From Siccirubricoccus deserti (lineage in GTDB: Bacteria; Pseudomonadota; Alphaproteobacteria; Acetobacterales; Acetobacteraceae), in assembly GCF_014283215.1 (NCBI RefSeq), contig NZ_JACOMF010000046.1, positions 1 to 32,606 on the forward strand: DNA of 32,606 bases, given 5' to 3'. Below the pieces are notes generated by a model, which was not told where the DNA came from, ran no database searches, and was given only the letters and a program-made list of their open reading frames with translations. Both the position numbers and the translations under genes were made by a program. Of this stretch, positions 1 through 7,681 are shown one piece after another (positions within the stretch are counted from its first letter, which is position 1; the number at the start of each line of letters is the position of its first letter).

Positions 1-114
1 GCCATCACCCGCTACATCCGTGACCACAACAGAGCCGCCAGGCCATTCGTCTGGACCAAACCTGCAGATACCATCCTCAGCAAGCTCGCCAGACTTCCTG
101 CACCTTCTGAATAA
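1..114 (+). mobile_element. IS630-type transposase, C-terminal fragment (cut by window edge)
   Basis: The frame is open from base 1 to a TAA at 112-114 and gives 37 residues, including RYIRDHN, RPFVWTK and a final LARLPAPSE. The block in which an initial I-x-x-Y-I-x-x-H-N is followed by P-F-x-W-T-K is typical of the extreme C-terminus of IS630-family DDE transposases. Only the tail is in the window, so the catalytic DDE residues cannot be checked and it cannot be said whether the element is intact to the left. The 74 nt after the stop probably contain the IS terminus, but no matching inverted repeat can be assigned with one end visible. Confidence 0.72.
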
Positions 115-188
115 GGCAGTGCACTAGGTGCCGGTGCGAGGTCCACGCGCCTGTTACAGATTCGGGCCAACGGATACCTGTGGCCAGC

Positions 189-320
189 CTAATCCGTCAG
201 ATCGTTGGCCGGCGGGACCCGCTCCACCTCCTGCATGGCGAGAGGGAAATACAATACGCCGATCATCCAGCCTTCCAGCAGGATGATCCCGTCCTCCGGC
301 TCCGCCGGCCCGCCGTCCAT
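189..320 (-). CDS. Small hypothetical protein (43 aa)
   Basis: An ATG at 320 opens 43 codons ending in TAG at 191-189. It lies 60 nt downstream of the dehydratase stop on the same strand, with a G-rich ribosome-binding-like stretch (GGGGGAC) about 8 nt before the start. The product is acidic with a hydrophobic centre (ILLEGWMIGVLYFPLAM) and a VERVPP tail. I do not recognise a family. It could be a real small protein, the tail gene of the dehydratase transcript, or a remnant trimmed by the neighbouring IS630 insertion. Confidence is low because it is short and has no diagnostic motif. Confidence 0.3.
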   Translation of the reverse strand: MDGGPAEPEDGIILLEGWMIGVLYFPLAMQEVERVPPANDLTD

Positions 321-380
321 GATGTCACGTCCCCCGTTGCGAAGGGCCGCAACGCCGGCGGGGTGGACGGGTTCCCCGGC

Positions 381-2108
381 TCAGTGGATCTCCGGCTCCG
401 GGGTCAGCGGGCCATGTTCCAGGAAGTCGAAGTCGCAGCCCTCATCGGCCTGGCGGACATGCTGCAGGTGCAGCGCGGTCCAGCCGCGGGCGTAGCGCGG
501 CGTGGGGGCGACCCAGGCGGCGCGGCGCCGTTCCAGCTCCGCCGGCTCCACCAGCAGGTCGAGGCTGCGGTTCGGCACGTCCAGCCGGATGAGGTCGCCG
601 GTCCGAACCAGCGCCAGCGGACCGCCGACATGCGATTCGGGCGCCACATGCAGCACGCAGGTGCCATAGCTGGTGCCCGACATGCGCGCATCCGAAAGCC
701 GCACCATGTCCCGCACGCCCTGCTGCAGCAGCTTCTTCGGGATCGGCATCATGCCCCATTCCGGCATGCCCGGCCCGCCCTGCGGGCCGGCCTGGCGTAG
801 CACCAGCACGCTGTCGGCCGTGACCTCCAGCGCCGGGTCGTCGAGGCGGGCGTTCATGTCGTTATAGTTCTCGAACACCACCGCGGGGCCGGTGTGGGTC
901 AGCAGCCGCGGATCGGAGGCGCTGGTCTTGATGACGGCACCGCGCGGGGCGAGCGAGCCGCGCAGGATGGCGACGCCGCCCTCACTCTGCAGCGGGCGGT
1001 CGAGCGGACGGATGATCTCCTCATTGTAGATCTCCGCGCCTTCCAGATTCTCCCCCAGCGTCGCGCCGGTGACGGTACGCGCGGTCAGGTCCAGATAGGG
1101 TGCCAGCCGTGCCATGAAGGCGCGCGCGCCGCCGGCGTAGAAGAAATCCTCCATCAGGAAGGTGTCGCCATTCGGCCTGAGGTTGGCGATCAGCGGCACT
1201 CGTCGGCTGATGGCATCGAAGCGTTCCAGGTCGAGCTGGAAGCCGCCGCGCCGCGCCATGGCGATCAGGTGCGGGATGGCGTTGGTCGAGCCGCCGAAGG
1301 CCATGGTCGCCGTCACCGCATTGTCGATGCTGCCCTGGGACAGAATGCGCGCCGGCGTCTCATCCTCCCACACCATCTCGACAATGCGCCGGCCGCAGGC
1401 GGTGGCCATGCGCGGATGCGCGGAATCGGCGGCGGGGATGGAGGAAGCGCCGGGCAGCGCCAGCCCCAACGCTTCCACCGCCAGCATCATGGTGGCCGCG
1501 GTGCCGGCGGTCATGCAGGTGCCGAAGCTGCGGGCGATGCCGGTTTCCATATCCTTCCACTGCGCCTGGCTGATGGTGCCGGCGCGCAGCTCCGCGTGAT
1601 ACTTCCACACATCGCTGCCGCTGCCGAGCTTCTTGCCGTGCCAATTGCCCGACAGCATCGGCCCTGCCGGGACGAAGATGCAGGGCAGCCCGGCGGAAAG
1701 CGCGCCCATCACCAGCGCCGGCGGCGTCTTGTCGCAGCCGCCGAGCAGCACCAGGCCATCGCAGGGATGGCTGCGCGCCAGCTCCTCCGCCTCCATCGCC
1801 AGCAGGTTGCGGTAGAGCATGCTGCTCGGCTTCTGGTACTGTTCCGTCACCGGATGCGCCGGCAGTTCCACCGGGAAGCCGCCGGCCTGCCAGACGCCGC
1901 GCTTCACCTCCTCCGCCCGCGTCCGGAAATGCGCGTGGCAGATGCTGAGGTCGGACCAGGTGTTGATGATGCCGATCACCGGCTTGCCGCGGAAATCCGC
2001 CTCGCTCAGCCCGGTCTGCAGCAGGCGGGAGCGATGGCCGAAGGCGCGGATGTCATCCACCCCGAACCAGCGGTGGCTGCGCAATTCTTCCGGCGTCTTG
2101 CGGCGCAT
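381..2108 (-). CDS. IlvD/Edd-family sugar-acid dehydratase (L-arabonate/D-xylonate dehydratase type)
   Basis: 575 aa. The family dehydrates aldonic acids or dihydroxy acids to 2-keto-3-deoxy acids using an Fe-S cluster and Mg. The N-terminus (RSHRWFGVDD, then FGHRSR and IINTWSD) is that of the pentonate dehydratase branch rather than biosynthetic IlvD. Candidate cluster cysteines are C57, C125 (GGCDKT) and C198 (FGTCMTAGTA); their spacing (68 and 73) equals what I recall for the characterised 2Fe-2S L-arabonate dehydratase. The SDARMSGTSYG block carries the expected catalytic serine. Start: an in-frame codon exists further upstream, but the ATG at 2108 has an ideal GGAGG six bases before it and matches the family start. 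It is divergent from the GntR gene (60 nt), which likely controls it. The exact sugar acid is unknown. Confidence 0.88.
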   Translation of the reverse strand: MRRKTPEELRSHRWFGVDDIRAFGHRSRLLQTGLSEADFRGKPVIGIINTWSDLSICHAHFRTRAEEVKRGVWQAGGFPVELPAHPVTEQYQKPSSMLYRNLLAMEAEELARSHPCDGLVLLGGCDKTPPALVMGALSAGLPCIFVPAGPMLSGNWHGKKLGSGSDVWKYHAELRAGTISQAQWKDMETGIARSFGTCMTAGTAATMMLAVEALGLALPGASSIPAADSAHPRMATACGRRIVEMVWEDETPARILSQGSIDNAVTATMAFGGSTNAIPHLIAMARRGGFQLDLERFDAISRRVPLIANLRPNGDTFLMEDFFYAGGARAFMARLAPYLDLTARTVTGATLGENLEGAEIYNEEIIRPLDRPLQSEGGVAILRGSLAPRGAVIKTSASDPRLLTHTGPAVVFENYNDMNARLDDPALEVTADSVLVLRQAGPQGGPGMPEWGMMPIPKKLLQQGVRDMVRLSDARMSGTSYGTCVLHVAPESHVGGPLALVRTGDLIRLDVPNRSLDLLVEPAELERRRAAWVAPTPRYARGWTALHLQHVRQADEGCDFDFLEHGPLTPEPEIH

Positions 2109-2168
2109 CGGTTCCTCCAGAATGCAACGTCTTCCGAATGACCCTGCCATCTGCTATTGCAGTTGTCC

Positions 2169-2864
2169 ATGGCCTGTGATGCCGCCGTGCCGATCGAGAA
2201 ACTCGCCGAGGAGGAGACGCTCTCGCTTGGTGAGCGCGCGTATCGGCGGCTGCGGTCTTCCATCTTGCAGGGCGCGCTGGCGGCGGGCGCGCGCATTTCC
2301 GAACGCGGCCTCGCCTCGGCGCTCGGCATCTCCGCCCAGCCGGTTCGGGAAGCGCTGCGGCGACTGGAAAAGGATGGGCTGGTCGTCACCCTGCCGCGCC
2401 GCGGCACGGTGGTCGCCGAGATCGGGCCGGAACGCCTGGCCGAACTTGGCCGCATCCGCGCCGCGCTCGAAGGTGTCGCCGCCGCCCTCGCCGCCGAGCG
2501 CATGAGCGAGGACAACCTCGTCACCCTGGCGCAGCTGGTGCGCCAGATGCGCGCCGCCACCGCCGCCGCCGACCACGAGGCTCTGGCCGAGTGCAACGAA
2601 CGCTTCCACGCGCTGGTGCAGGGCGCGACGGGCAACCTCTTCCTGATTCGCTCGCTGGAGGCGCTGGACGCCTATGACGCGCTTGGCCGGCCGCGCGCCC
2701 TCGGCAGTACGCCGAAGGAGCTGCCGCGGGTGCTGCGCGAGCATGCCGCGATCCTGGCGGCGCTGAAGGCCCGCGATGCGACGCTGGCCGAGGCGCGGAT
2801 GCGGGCGCATGTGCTGCGCTCGCTGGTGGCCAACCGGGTGCCGTCACCAGCCCCGCGACGCTGA
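2169..2864 (+). CDS. GntR-family transcriptional regulator, FCD (FadR) subfamily
   Basis: 231 aa from the ATG at 2169; a TTG at 2157 in the same frame is the alternative start. Residues about 20-90 form the winged helix-turn-helix: LGERAYRRLRSSILQG, ISERGLASALGIS, PVREALRRLEKDGLV, then the wing PRRGTVV. The rest is an all-helical FCD ligand domain (RAALEGVAAALAA, ERFHALVQGATGN, REHAAILAAL). FCD regulators usually bind an organic-acid effector and repress adjacent catabolic genes. It sits between the divergent dehydratase gene and the convergent decarboxylase/PrpD operon, so it is the obvious local regulator of both. I found no convincing symmetric operator in the 60-nt divergent gap. Confidence 0.9.
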   Translation: MACDAAVPIEKLAEEETLSLGERAYRRLRSSILQGALAAGARISERGLASALGISAQPVREALRRLEKDGLVVTLPRRGTVVAEIGPERLAELGRIRAALEGVAAALAAERMSEDNLVTLAQLVRQMRAATAAADHEALAECNERFHALVQGATGNLFLIRSLEALDAYDALGRPRALGSTPKELPRVLREHAAILAALKARDATLAEARMRAHVLRSLVANRVPSPAPRR

Positions 2865-2886
2865 GGCGGGCGCCGCAGCGCCCGCC
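2865..2886. terminator. Hairpin between convergent genes (likely bidirectional terminator)
   Basis: A perfect 9-bp inverted repeat, GGCGGGCGC / GCGCCCGCC, with a 4-nt loop (CGCA). It begins on the base after the GntR stop codon and ends 8 nt before the stop of the convergent MmgE/PrpD gene. There is no long T-run on either strand, as is common in GC-rich genomes. Its position between two gene ends makes a shared terminator the best reading. Confidence 0.6.
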
Positions 2887-2894
2887 CGTGCGCG

Positions 2895-4265
2895 CTACTC
2901 CGCCGCGCGCAGCGCGGGCGCCGAGAGCAGCGGCACCGCCCCCGGCAGCGCATCGCCGGTCCAGAGCGAGGCCAGCAGCGCTTCCGCCGCCGCGGCGCCG
3001 ATCGCCGGCACCGCCAGCTCACGGAACTTCTCCGACAACTCGGCATCGGAGAGCGGTGCGTCCGGGTCGCCCTTCCGGGTCGGCTGGTAGCGGAACAGCT
3101 CCCGCCCATCGGCCAGGGTGATGCTGACCTTCGCCGCGCGGCGGCCCGGATAATCCTTCGCCAGCTCGGAATCGAGGCTGACCGAGACCTTCGGCATCAC
3201 CGCGCGGATCGCCGGATTGGCGAGGTTTTCGGGCGAGAAGGCGGCGATGCGCACGCCGCCCAGCACCAGCATGGCGCCGATGCAGTATTGCGCGGAGAAG
3301 CGCGCCTCCTGTTCGGTGGTCACCACCGGGCGGTCACAGACATCCTTGGTCGCGGAATAGCCGCCGACATGGATGCGCGCGACATCCTTCGCGGTGAAGC
3401 CATGCTCCGCCTGCAGGTCCCGTACCGCATCCAGCGCGGCGAAAATGTGGCCGCAGCAGCCGTGATTCTTGAAGGTCATCTCGGTGATGCAGATGCGGCT
3501 GTCGAGATCAGCCAGCGCCTTCTCCCACTTGCCGGTGTCCTCGCTGGTGGCGGCGGCGAAGCCGACCGGGCCGTGCAGCACGTCGAGCGCGCCGGTCACC
3601 CCGGCGGCCGCGCCGATCGCCGCCAGCGCGCCGGCATCGGCAGCATGACCGGGATGCAGCGGCTTCGACATGCCGTCGCTGCGGAAGGCCTGCTGCAGCC
3701 CGCCGGCGAAAGTCGCCGCGGTGGCGATGGCATGCGCCGTCTGCTTCGCGTCGCAGCCGAGCAGCACTGCGACCGCCGCGGCGGCGCCGAAGGTGCCGAC
3801 CGTGCCGGTGGTGTGCCAGTACTTATAGTGGCTCGGCTGCACCGCCATGCCGATGCGGCAGGAGACTTCATAGCCCGCGGTGATGGCGCGCAGCAGCTGG
3901 TCGAGCGTCGCGCCGCGCGATTGCGCCGCGGCAAGGGCGGCGCCGATCACCGGGCAGCCGGGGTGGTAGCCGGCGTCGCGGAAGATGTCGTCGAACTCCA
4001 CCGTATGGCTGGCGGTGGCGTTGATCAGCGCGGCGTGGCGCAGTGGCCCGGGCTGGCCATCGACGTAGCAGATGGCGCTGCCGGGCCCGCGCTCCGCCGC
4101 CATGGCGGCGGCCAGCAGGGTGGCCGGCGGATAGGCGCAGCCGGGCAGCAGCGCGGCGAACCAGTCGATCAGCGCCCGCCGGGCGTGATGCGCCACTGCC
4201 TCGGGCAGCGGCCGGCTGCGCCAGGAAGCGGCATGGTTGGCGAGGACGAGGAGCGGGTTGTCCAT
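2895..4265 (-). CDS. MmgE/PrpD family protein
   Basis: 456 aa. The family includes 2-methylcitrate dehydratase (PrpD), immune-responsive gene 1/cis-aconitate decarboxylase and many uncharacterised hydro-lyase-like members. Recognisable blocks are RRALIDWFAALLPG near the N-terminus, the central SHTVEFDD and YHPG segment, AITAGYEVSCRIG, the YWHTTGTVGTFGAAAA block, and KNHGCCGHIFAALDA. Start: ATG at 4265 with AAAGGA 7 nt upstream; the frame stays open further upstream but that sequence is not protein-like. It is the last gene of the minus-strand operon, 34 nt after the hydroxyacid dehydrogenase. In such operons these proteins are usually unassigned dehydratases or isomerases. A methylcitrate cycle is not supported, as prpB and prpC are absent here. 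Confidence 0.87.
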   Translation of the reverse strand: MDNPLLVLANHAASWRSRPLPEAVAHHARRALIDWFAALLPGCAYPPATLLAAAMAAERGPGSAICYVDGQPGPLRHAALINATASHTVEFDDIFRDAGYHPGCPVIGAALAAAQSRGATLDQLLRAITAGYEVSCRIGMAVQPSHYKYWHTTGTVGTFGAAAAVAVLLGCDAKQTAHAIATAATFAGGLQQAFRSDGMSKPLHPGHAADAGALAAIGAAAGVTGALDVLHGPVGFAAATSEDTGKWEKALADLDSRICITEMTFKNHGCCGHIFAALDAVRDLQAEHGFTAKDVARIHVGGYSATKDVCDRPVVTTEQEARFSAQYCIGAMLVLGGVRIAAFSPENLANPAIRAVMPKVSVSLDSELAKDYPGRRAAKVSITLADGRELFRYQPTRKGDPDAPLSDAELSEKFRELAVPAIGAAAAEALLASLWTGDALPGAVPLLSAPALRAAE

Positions 4266-4299
4266 GGCGGCGTCCTTTCGTTGGTCCGTCTCGCGGGCG

Positions 4300-5274
4300 C
4301 TACGCGTTGCCGCGCAGCACCTCCTGGTTGATGACCACATCGGGGTCGAGCTTGCCGTCGAAGACCTGCAGGATGCTCTCGGCACAGGACAGCGCCATGC
4401 GCCGCAGCCCCTGTTCCGTCGCCGCGGCCGAATGCGGCGTCAATACCACATTGGGCAGCTTCAGCAGCGGGTTCTCCGCCACCGCCGGCTCCTCCCAGAA
4501 CACATCGAGGCCGGCGCCCGAGAGATGCCCGCTGGTCAGCGCCCCGGCCAGCGCCTTCTCATCCACCAGCGTGCCGCGGGCGGTGTTGATCAGCACGCCG
4601 CCGCGCTTCATCGAGGCGAGGAATTCGCCATTCACCATGCCGCGCGTCTTCTCGCTGCTTGGCACATGCATGGTCACCACATCGGCCTCGGCCAGGCCGG
4701 CCGCCAGATCCTTCACCGGAATGAAACCGGCGCCCTTGATGGTGTTTTGCGGAATGAAGGGGTCGCGCACCAACACCCTCATGCCGAAGGCGTTGCAGAG
4801 CCGGGCGACACGGCCGCCGATGCGCCCGAAGCCCATCACCAGCACGGTGCGGCCGGCAAGGTCGAAGGTCGCCGGCACCGGCGGGGTGCTCCACTTCAAA
4901 TCGCGGGTCTGGGCGTCGTAGAAGCGGGTCTGGCGGGCAATGTTGAGCAGCAGCATCATCGCATGCTCGGCGACGCATTGCGCATTGGCATCCGGCGTCA
5001 CGGTCAGCGGGATGCCGCGTTCGGTCAGCGCCGGCACATCCACAGCATCATAGCCGACGCCATGCCGGGCGACGATGCGGAGGTTCGGCGATTGCGCCAG
5101 GAATTCCCGGTTGATCGGGGTGGCGCGGACGATCACCGCATCCGCCTTCGGCATGGTGGCGGCGATGGTGGCCGGGTTCACTGGATCGAGCACTTCCACG
5201 GTGACGCCGGGGCGGCTGCGCAGCAGCTCCAGCGCCTCCGGATGAACCGGTCGAAGACAGACGACATGCGGCAT
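4300..5274 (-). CDS. D-2-hydroxyacid dehydrogenase (phosphoglycerate-dehydrogenase-like), NAD-dependent
   Basis: 324 aa; the family reversibly oxidises D-2-hydroxy acids to 2-keto acids. The Rossmann fold shows GxGxxG at G148-G150-G153 (MGFGRIGG), and the family catalytic triad is visible as R233 (NTARGTLVD), E262 (DVFWEEP) and H281 (LTPHSAA). The N-terminal substrate lobe carries ARHGVGYDAVDV. There is no C-terminal ACT domain, so this is a short stand-alone enzyme and unlikely to be the feedback-regulated serine-biosynthetic SerA. Start: ATG at 5274 preceded by GGGGGGAAG; upstream in-frame codons are not protein-like. In context it could make the 2-keto acid used by the TPP decarboxylase encoded upstream. 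The substrate is not determinable from sequence. Confidence 0.88.
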   Translation of the reverse strand: MPHVVCLRPVHPEALELLRSRPGVTVEVLDPVNPATIAATMPKADAVIVRATPINREFLAQSPNLRIVARHGVGYDAVDVPALTERGIPLTVTPDANAQCVAEHAMMLLLNIARQTRFYDAQTRDLKWSTPPVPATFDLAGRTVLVMGFGRIGGRVARLCNAFGMRVLVRDPFIPQNTIKGAGFIPVKDLAAGLAEADVVTMHVPSSEKTRGMVNGEFLASMKRGGVLINTARGTLVDEKALAGALTSGHLSGAGLDVFWEEPAVAENPLLKLPNVVLTPHSAAATEQGLRRMALSCAESILQVFDGKLDPDVVINQEVLRGNA

Positions 5275-5296
5275 GTGTGGCTTCCCCCCTGGGGCG

Positions 5297-5312
5297 GCCG
5301 GCACACGCCGGC
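5297..5312. other. Small inverted repeat in operon gap
   Basis: GCCGGC-ACAC-GCCGGC forms a possible 6-bp hairpin in the 148-nt space between the Bug receptor gene and the hydroxyacid dehydrogenase gene. This is the longest gap inside the operon. It could be a partial terminator, a processing site, or part of an internal promoter region; nothing here decides which. Chance is also possible, because the half-site is itself a GC palindrome. Confidence 0.25.
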
Positions 5313-5422
5313 ACGCTGTTTTTGCGGCGGATGACATCCTGGTCCGAATGCAACCCGCTGCAGCCTCTTGTCTGTAGGGCGGATCGACACCTCGGGGCCG
5401 TCGCGCCCCGCGGCGCTCCGTC

Positions 5423-6382
5423 CTAATCGGCGCTGGCGCCCGATACCTTCACGACCTCGGCCCAGCGCGGCAGATCCGCCTGCATGAAGGTGGCGAATTC
5501 CTCCGGCGTGTTGGGCGTCGGCTCGCTGCCCTGCTCCAGCAGGGTGTGGCGTACCGGCCCCTCGCGCAATATGGCGTTCAGCGCGGTAGAGAAGCGGGCG
5601 ATCGCGGCGGCCGGCGTGCCGGCCGGAGCGAGGATGCCATTCCACAACGCGATCTCGAAGCCCGGGATGACCTCGCCCACCGTCGGCACCTGCGGTAGCG
5701 CCGCGGAGCGCCGGGCGGTGGTGACGGCGATCGGGCGCAGCTTGCCGGCCTGCACATTGGCCAGCACCTCGGACATTGGCGAGGCGATCATCTGGATCTT
5801 GCCGGCGATCAGATCCGTCGCCGCCGGCGCGCCACCGCGATAGGGGACATGCACCATGTCGAGCCCTGCCCGCGCGGCGAACAGCGCCCCGGCCAGGTGC
5901 AGCGAGGTGCCGGCGCCGGCGCTGCCGTAATTCACCTGGCCCGGCCGCGCCTTGGCATAGGCGATCAACCCGGGCAGGTCCTGCACCGGCAGCTCGGGGT
6001 TCACCACGATCAGGTTGGGCACGAAGCTGACCAGGCTGACCGGGGCGAAGTCACGGAGCGGGTCGAAGGGAAGGCGGCGATAGAGCGCATTATTGGCGCC
6101 GATGATGCCGCTGGTCGCCATGAACAGCGTATGCCCGTCCGGCGCGGAGCGCGCCGCCGCCTCGGCGCCGATATTGCCGCCGGCGCCGGGCCGGTTCTCG
6201 ACCACCACGGGCTGGCCAAGGGGCCCCGACAAAGCCTGGGCGAGCAGCCGCGCCGTCACATCCGTGCTGCCGCCGGCAGCGAAGGGGACGATCAAGCGGA
6301 TCGGCCGCTCGGGCGCCCAGGATTGCGCCTGCGCAGCAAGGGGCAGGGCAGCCAGGGCACCCAGCAGGCTTCGACGTTGCAT
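5423..6382 (-). CDS. Bug/TctC-family periplasmic solute receptor
   Basis: 319 aa. Bug proteins are periplasmic receptors of tripartite tricarboxylate (TTT) transporters and bind carboxylated ligands. The N-terminus MQRRSLLGALAALPLAAQAQS is a cleavable signal peptide, with cleavage probably after AQA. Family landmarks follow: RPIRLIVPFAAGGSTDV, VVENRPGAGGNIGA, DGHTLFMAT, VNYGSAGAGTSLHLAG, and VPYRGGAPAATDLIAG near the middle. ATG at 6382 is preceded by GGGGGAAA. No TctA/TctB membrane genes are in the window, which is usual for the many orphan Bug genes of this group. It lies in an operon with a decarboxylase and a hydroxyacid dehydrogenase, so it probably captures the acid that these enzymes degrade. 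Confidence 0.92.
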   Translation of the reverse strand: MQRRSLLGALAALPLAAQAQSWAPERPIRLIVPFAAGGSTDVTARLLAQALSGPLGQPVVVENRPGAGGNIGAEAAARSAPDGHTLFMATSGIIGANNALYRRLPFDPLRDFAPVSLVSFVPNLIVVNPELPVQDLPGLIAYAKARPGQVNYGSAGAGTSLHLAGALFAARAGLDMVHVPYRGGAPAATDLIAGKIQMIASPMSEVLANVQAGKLRPIAVTTARRSAALPQVPTVGEVIPGFEIALWNGILAPAGTPAAAIARFSTALNAILREGPVRHTLLEQGSEPTPNTPEEFATFMQADLPRWAEVVKVSGASAD

Positions 6383-6426
6383 TCTCGTATTTCCCCCGCG
6401 TTCTTCAATCTTTCAGGCCAGCGCGC

Positions 6427-7038
6427 TTACTGCAGGTGGGCGGCCTTGCCCATGATCGCCTCGCGCATGCGGGCCTGCAGGATGCTGGCCTCGCGCGGCG
6501 GCAGCACCAGCGGCTCCGAGGCCTCATCGATCTTGACCTGGGCGAAGATCGGCCCGGTGCCGGCGTGGACGGCGGCGCGCAGCGCGATCACCTCCTCGGC
6601 GGTGCGGACCAGCCGCGCATCGGCGATGCCGGCGCCCCTGGCCATCGTTACCAGGTCCACGCCGTGGCGGGTGTGGGTCTCCTGCATGCCGGTCTCGCCG
6701 TAATGCTCGTTGTCGAGCACGATGATCGAGAGGTTGCGCGGCTTCTGCACCGCGATCGTCGCCAGCGAGCCGATGCCCATCAGCATCTCGCCGTCCCCGG
6801 TGATGACCGCCACCTTGCGCGTCGGCTGCGCCAGGGCGAGGCCAAGGCCCATCATCGCCGCGCCGCCCATCCCGCCCCACAGCGGCAGGTTCTCCGGCAC
6901 GTCGCCGGCGGCGGTGATATCCCAGGCCGGGGCGCCGAGGCCGCCGATGGCCAGCAGCCCGTCACGGTCCTGCAGCAGCGCCCGCACCACGCTGCGGCGC
7001 TTCAGCTTGCCGGTGGCGCCGAGTTCGATTCCGCTCAT
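6427..7038 (-). CDS. TPP-dependent decarboxylase, beta (pyrophosphate-binding) subunit, ComE-like
   Basis: 203 aa. This is the C-terminal half of a thiamine-diphosphate decarboxylase as a separate subunit, as in sulfopyruvate decarboxylase ComDE and split phosphonopyruvate decarboxylases. The TPP/Mg motif is GDG at 81-83, ending in LDNEHYGETG with N110. PLWGGMGGAAMMGLGLALA is the usual glycine-rich segment before it. Start: a TTG 15 nt upstream would overlap the alpha gene, but the ATG at 7038 sits 4 nt after the alpha stop (TGA 7045-7043) with GGGAAG upstream, so it is preferred; the two are probably translationally coupled. True sulfopyruvate activity cannot be read from sequence, and other 2-keto acids are possible. 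Confidence 0.83.
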   Translation of the reverse strand: MSGIELGATGKLKRRSVVRALLQDRDGLLAIGGLGAPAWDITAAGDVPENLPLWGGMGGAAMMGLGLALAQPTRKVAVITGDGEMLMGIGSLATIAVQKPRNLSIIVLDNEHYGETGMQETHTRHGVDLVTMARGAGIADARLVRTAEEVIALRAAVHAGTGPIFAQVKIDEASEPLVLPPREASILQARMREAIMGKAAHLQ

Positions 7039-7042
7039 CGGG

Positions 7043-7567
7043 TCACTTCCCAAAGGTCTTGGCGCCGATGACGCGCTGGCCGATCAGGGTCGCGGTCGGG
7101 CGATAGGTGTTGAAGGCCATGCGCAGCGTCGCATTGACGGTGGGCGCCACATCCTCCGGCGTGTCGGAGCGCTTCACCAGCGTGCCCATGGCTTCCAGCA
7201 CGGTCTGGGTGGCGTTGCCCATCGGCACCTGGAAGGGGTTGAACTCGCCGTAGTCGCCGCGCATCGTCACGATCATCGGGCAGGGCGTGCGATGGGCGAT
7301 CGCCACCGACAGCATGTTGATGCAATTGCCCACACCGCTGCTCTGCATCAGCAGCACGCCCTTCTCGCCGCCGAGCCAGGCGCCGAAGAGCATGGCGATG
7401 CCCTCCTCCTCCGTCGTCAGGGTCGCCACCTTGATGTCGTTGTCGGCCAGGCAGCGCTTGATCAGGCGTGAATGGCCGGCATCCGGCACCAGGGCGACCT
7501 GGCGGATGTCGTGTTCCTTCAGCAGGGCGTAGATCTGATCCGGCCAATCGGCCGCGGCGTCCGACAT
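7043..7567 (-). CDS. TPP-dependent decarboxylase, alpha (PYR-domain) subunit, ComD-like
   Basis: 174 aa. This is the N-terminal pyrimidine-binding half of the same two-subunit enzyme. The stretch ATLTTEEEGIAMLFGAWLGG carries the acidic residues (E53-E55) where the family keeps the glutamate that activates the cofactor. It is followed by GVLLMQSSGVGN, a hallmark of the ComD/phosphonopyruvate decarboxylase group, and by RTPCPMIVTMRGDYGEFNPFQ. Start: ATG at 7567 with GAGGGG about 8 nt upstream. An ATG at 7591 in the same frame has its GGAGG only 2 nt away and is less likely. It is the first gene of the operon running down to 2895, so its promoter must lie in the 7568-8032 gap. Confidence 0.83.
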   Translation of the reverse strand: MSDAAADWPDQIYALLKEHDIRQVALVPDAGHSRLIKRCLADNDIKVATLTTEEEGIAMLFGAWLGGEKGVLLMQSSGVGNCINMLSVAIAHRTPCPMIVTMRGDYGEFNPFQVPMGNATQTVLEAMGTLVKRSDTPEDVAPTVNATLRMAFNTYRPTATLIGQRVIGAKTFGK

Positions 7568-7681
7568 GCGTTTCCCCTCGGGTCTCGCCATATCCTCCCG
7601 CCGCGGGGCCGCGCTGGCAAGACCGGGGCGGGCTGGCGGCCGCTATGGTGCGGGGTGCAGGGGCTGGCTCCGCGGCAGCTC

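Noticed and set aside
381-2108. Branched-chain biosynthetic IlvD
   Set aside because: N-terminal blocks and cysteine spacing fit the sugar-acid dehydratase branch, and no ilv genes are nearby.
894-2141. Long plus-strand frame opposite the dehydratase gene
   Set aside because: His/Arg/Gln-rich antisense translation of a clear 575-aa dehydratase; no motif of its own.
2895-4265. Methylcitrate cycle (propionate) operon
   Set aside because: Only a PrpD-family gene is present; prpB, prpC and prpR-like genes are missing.
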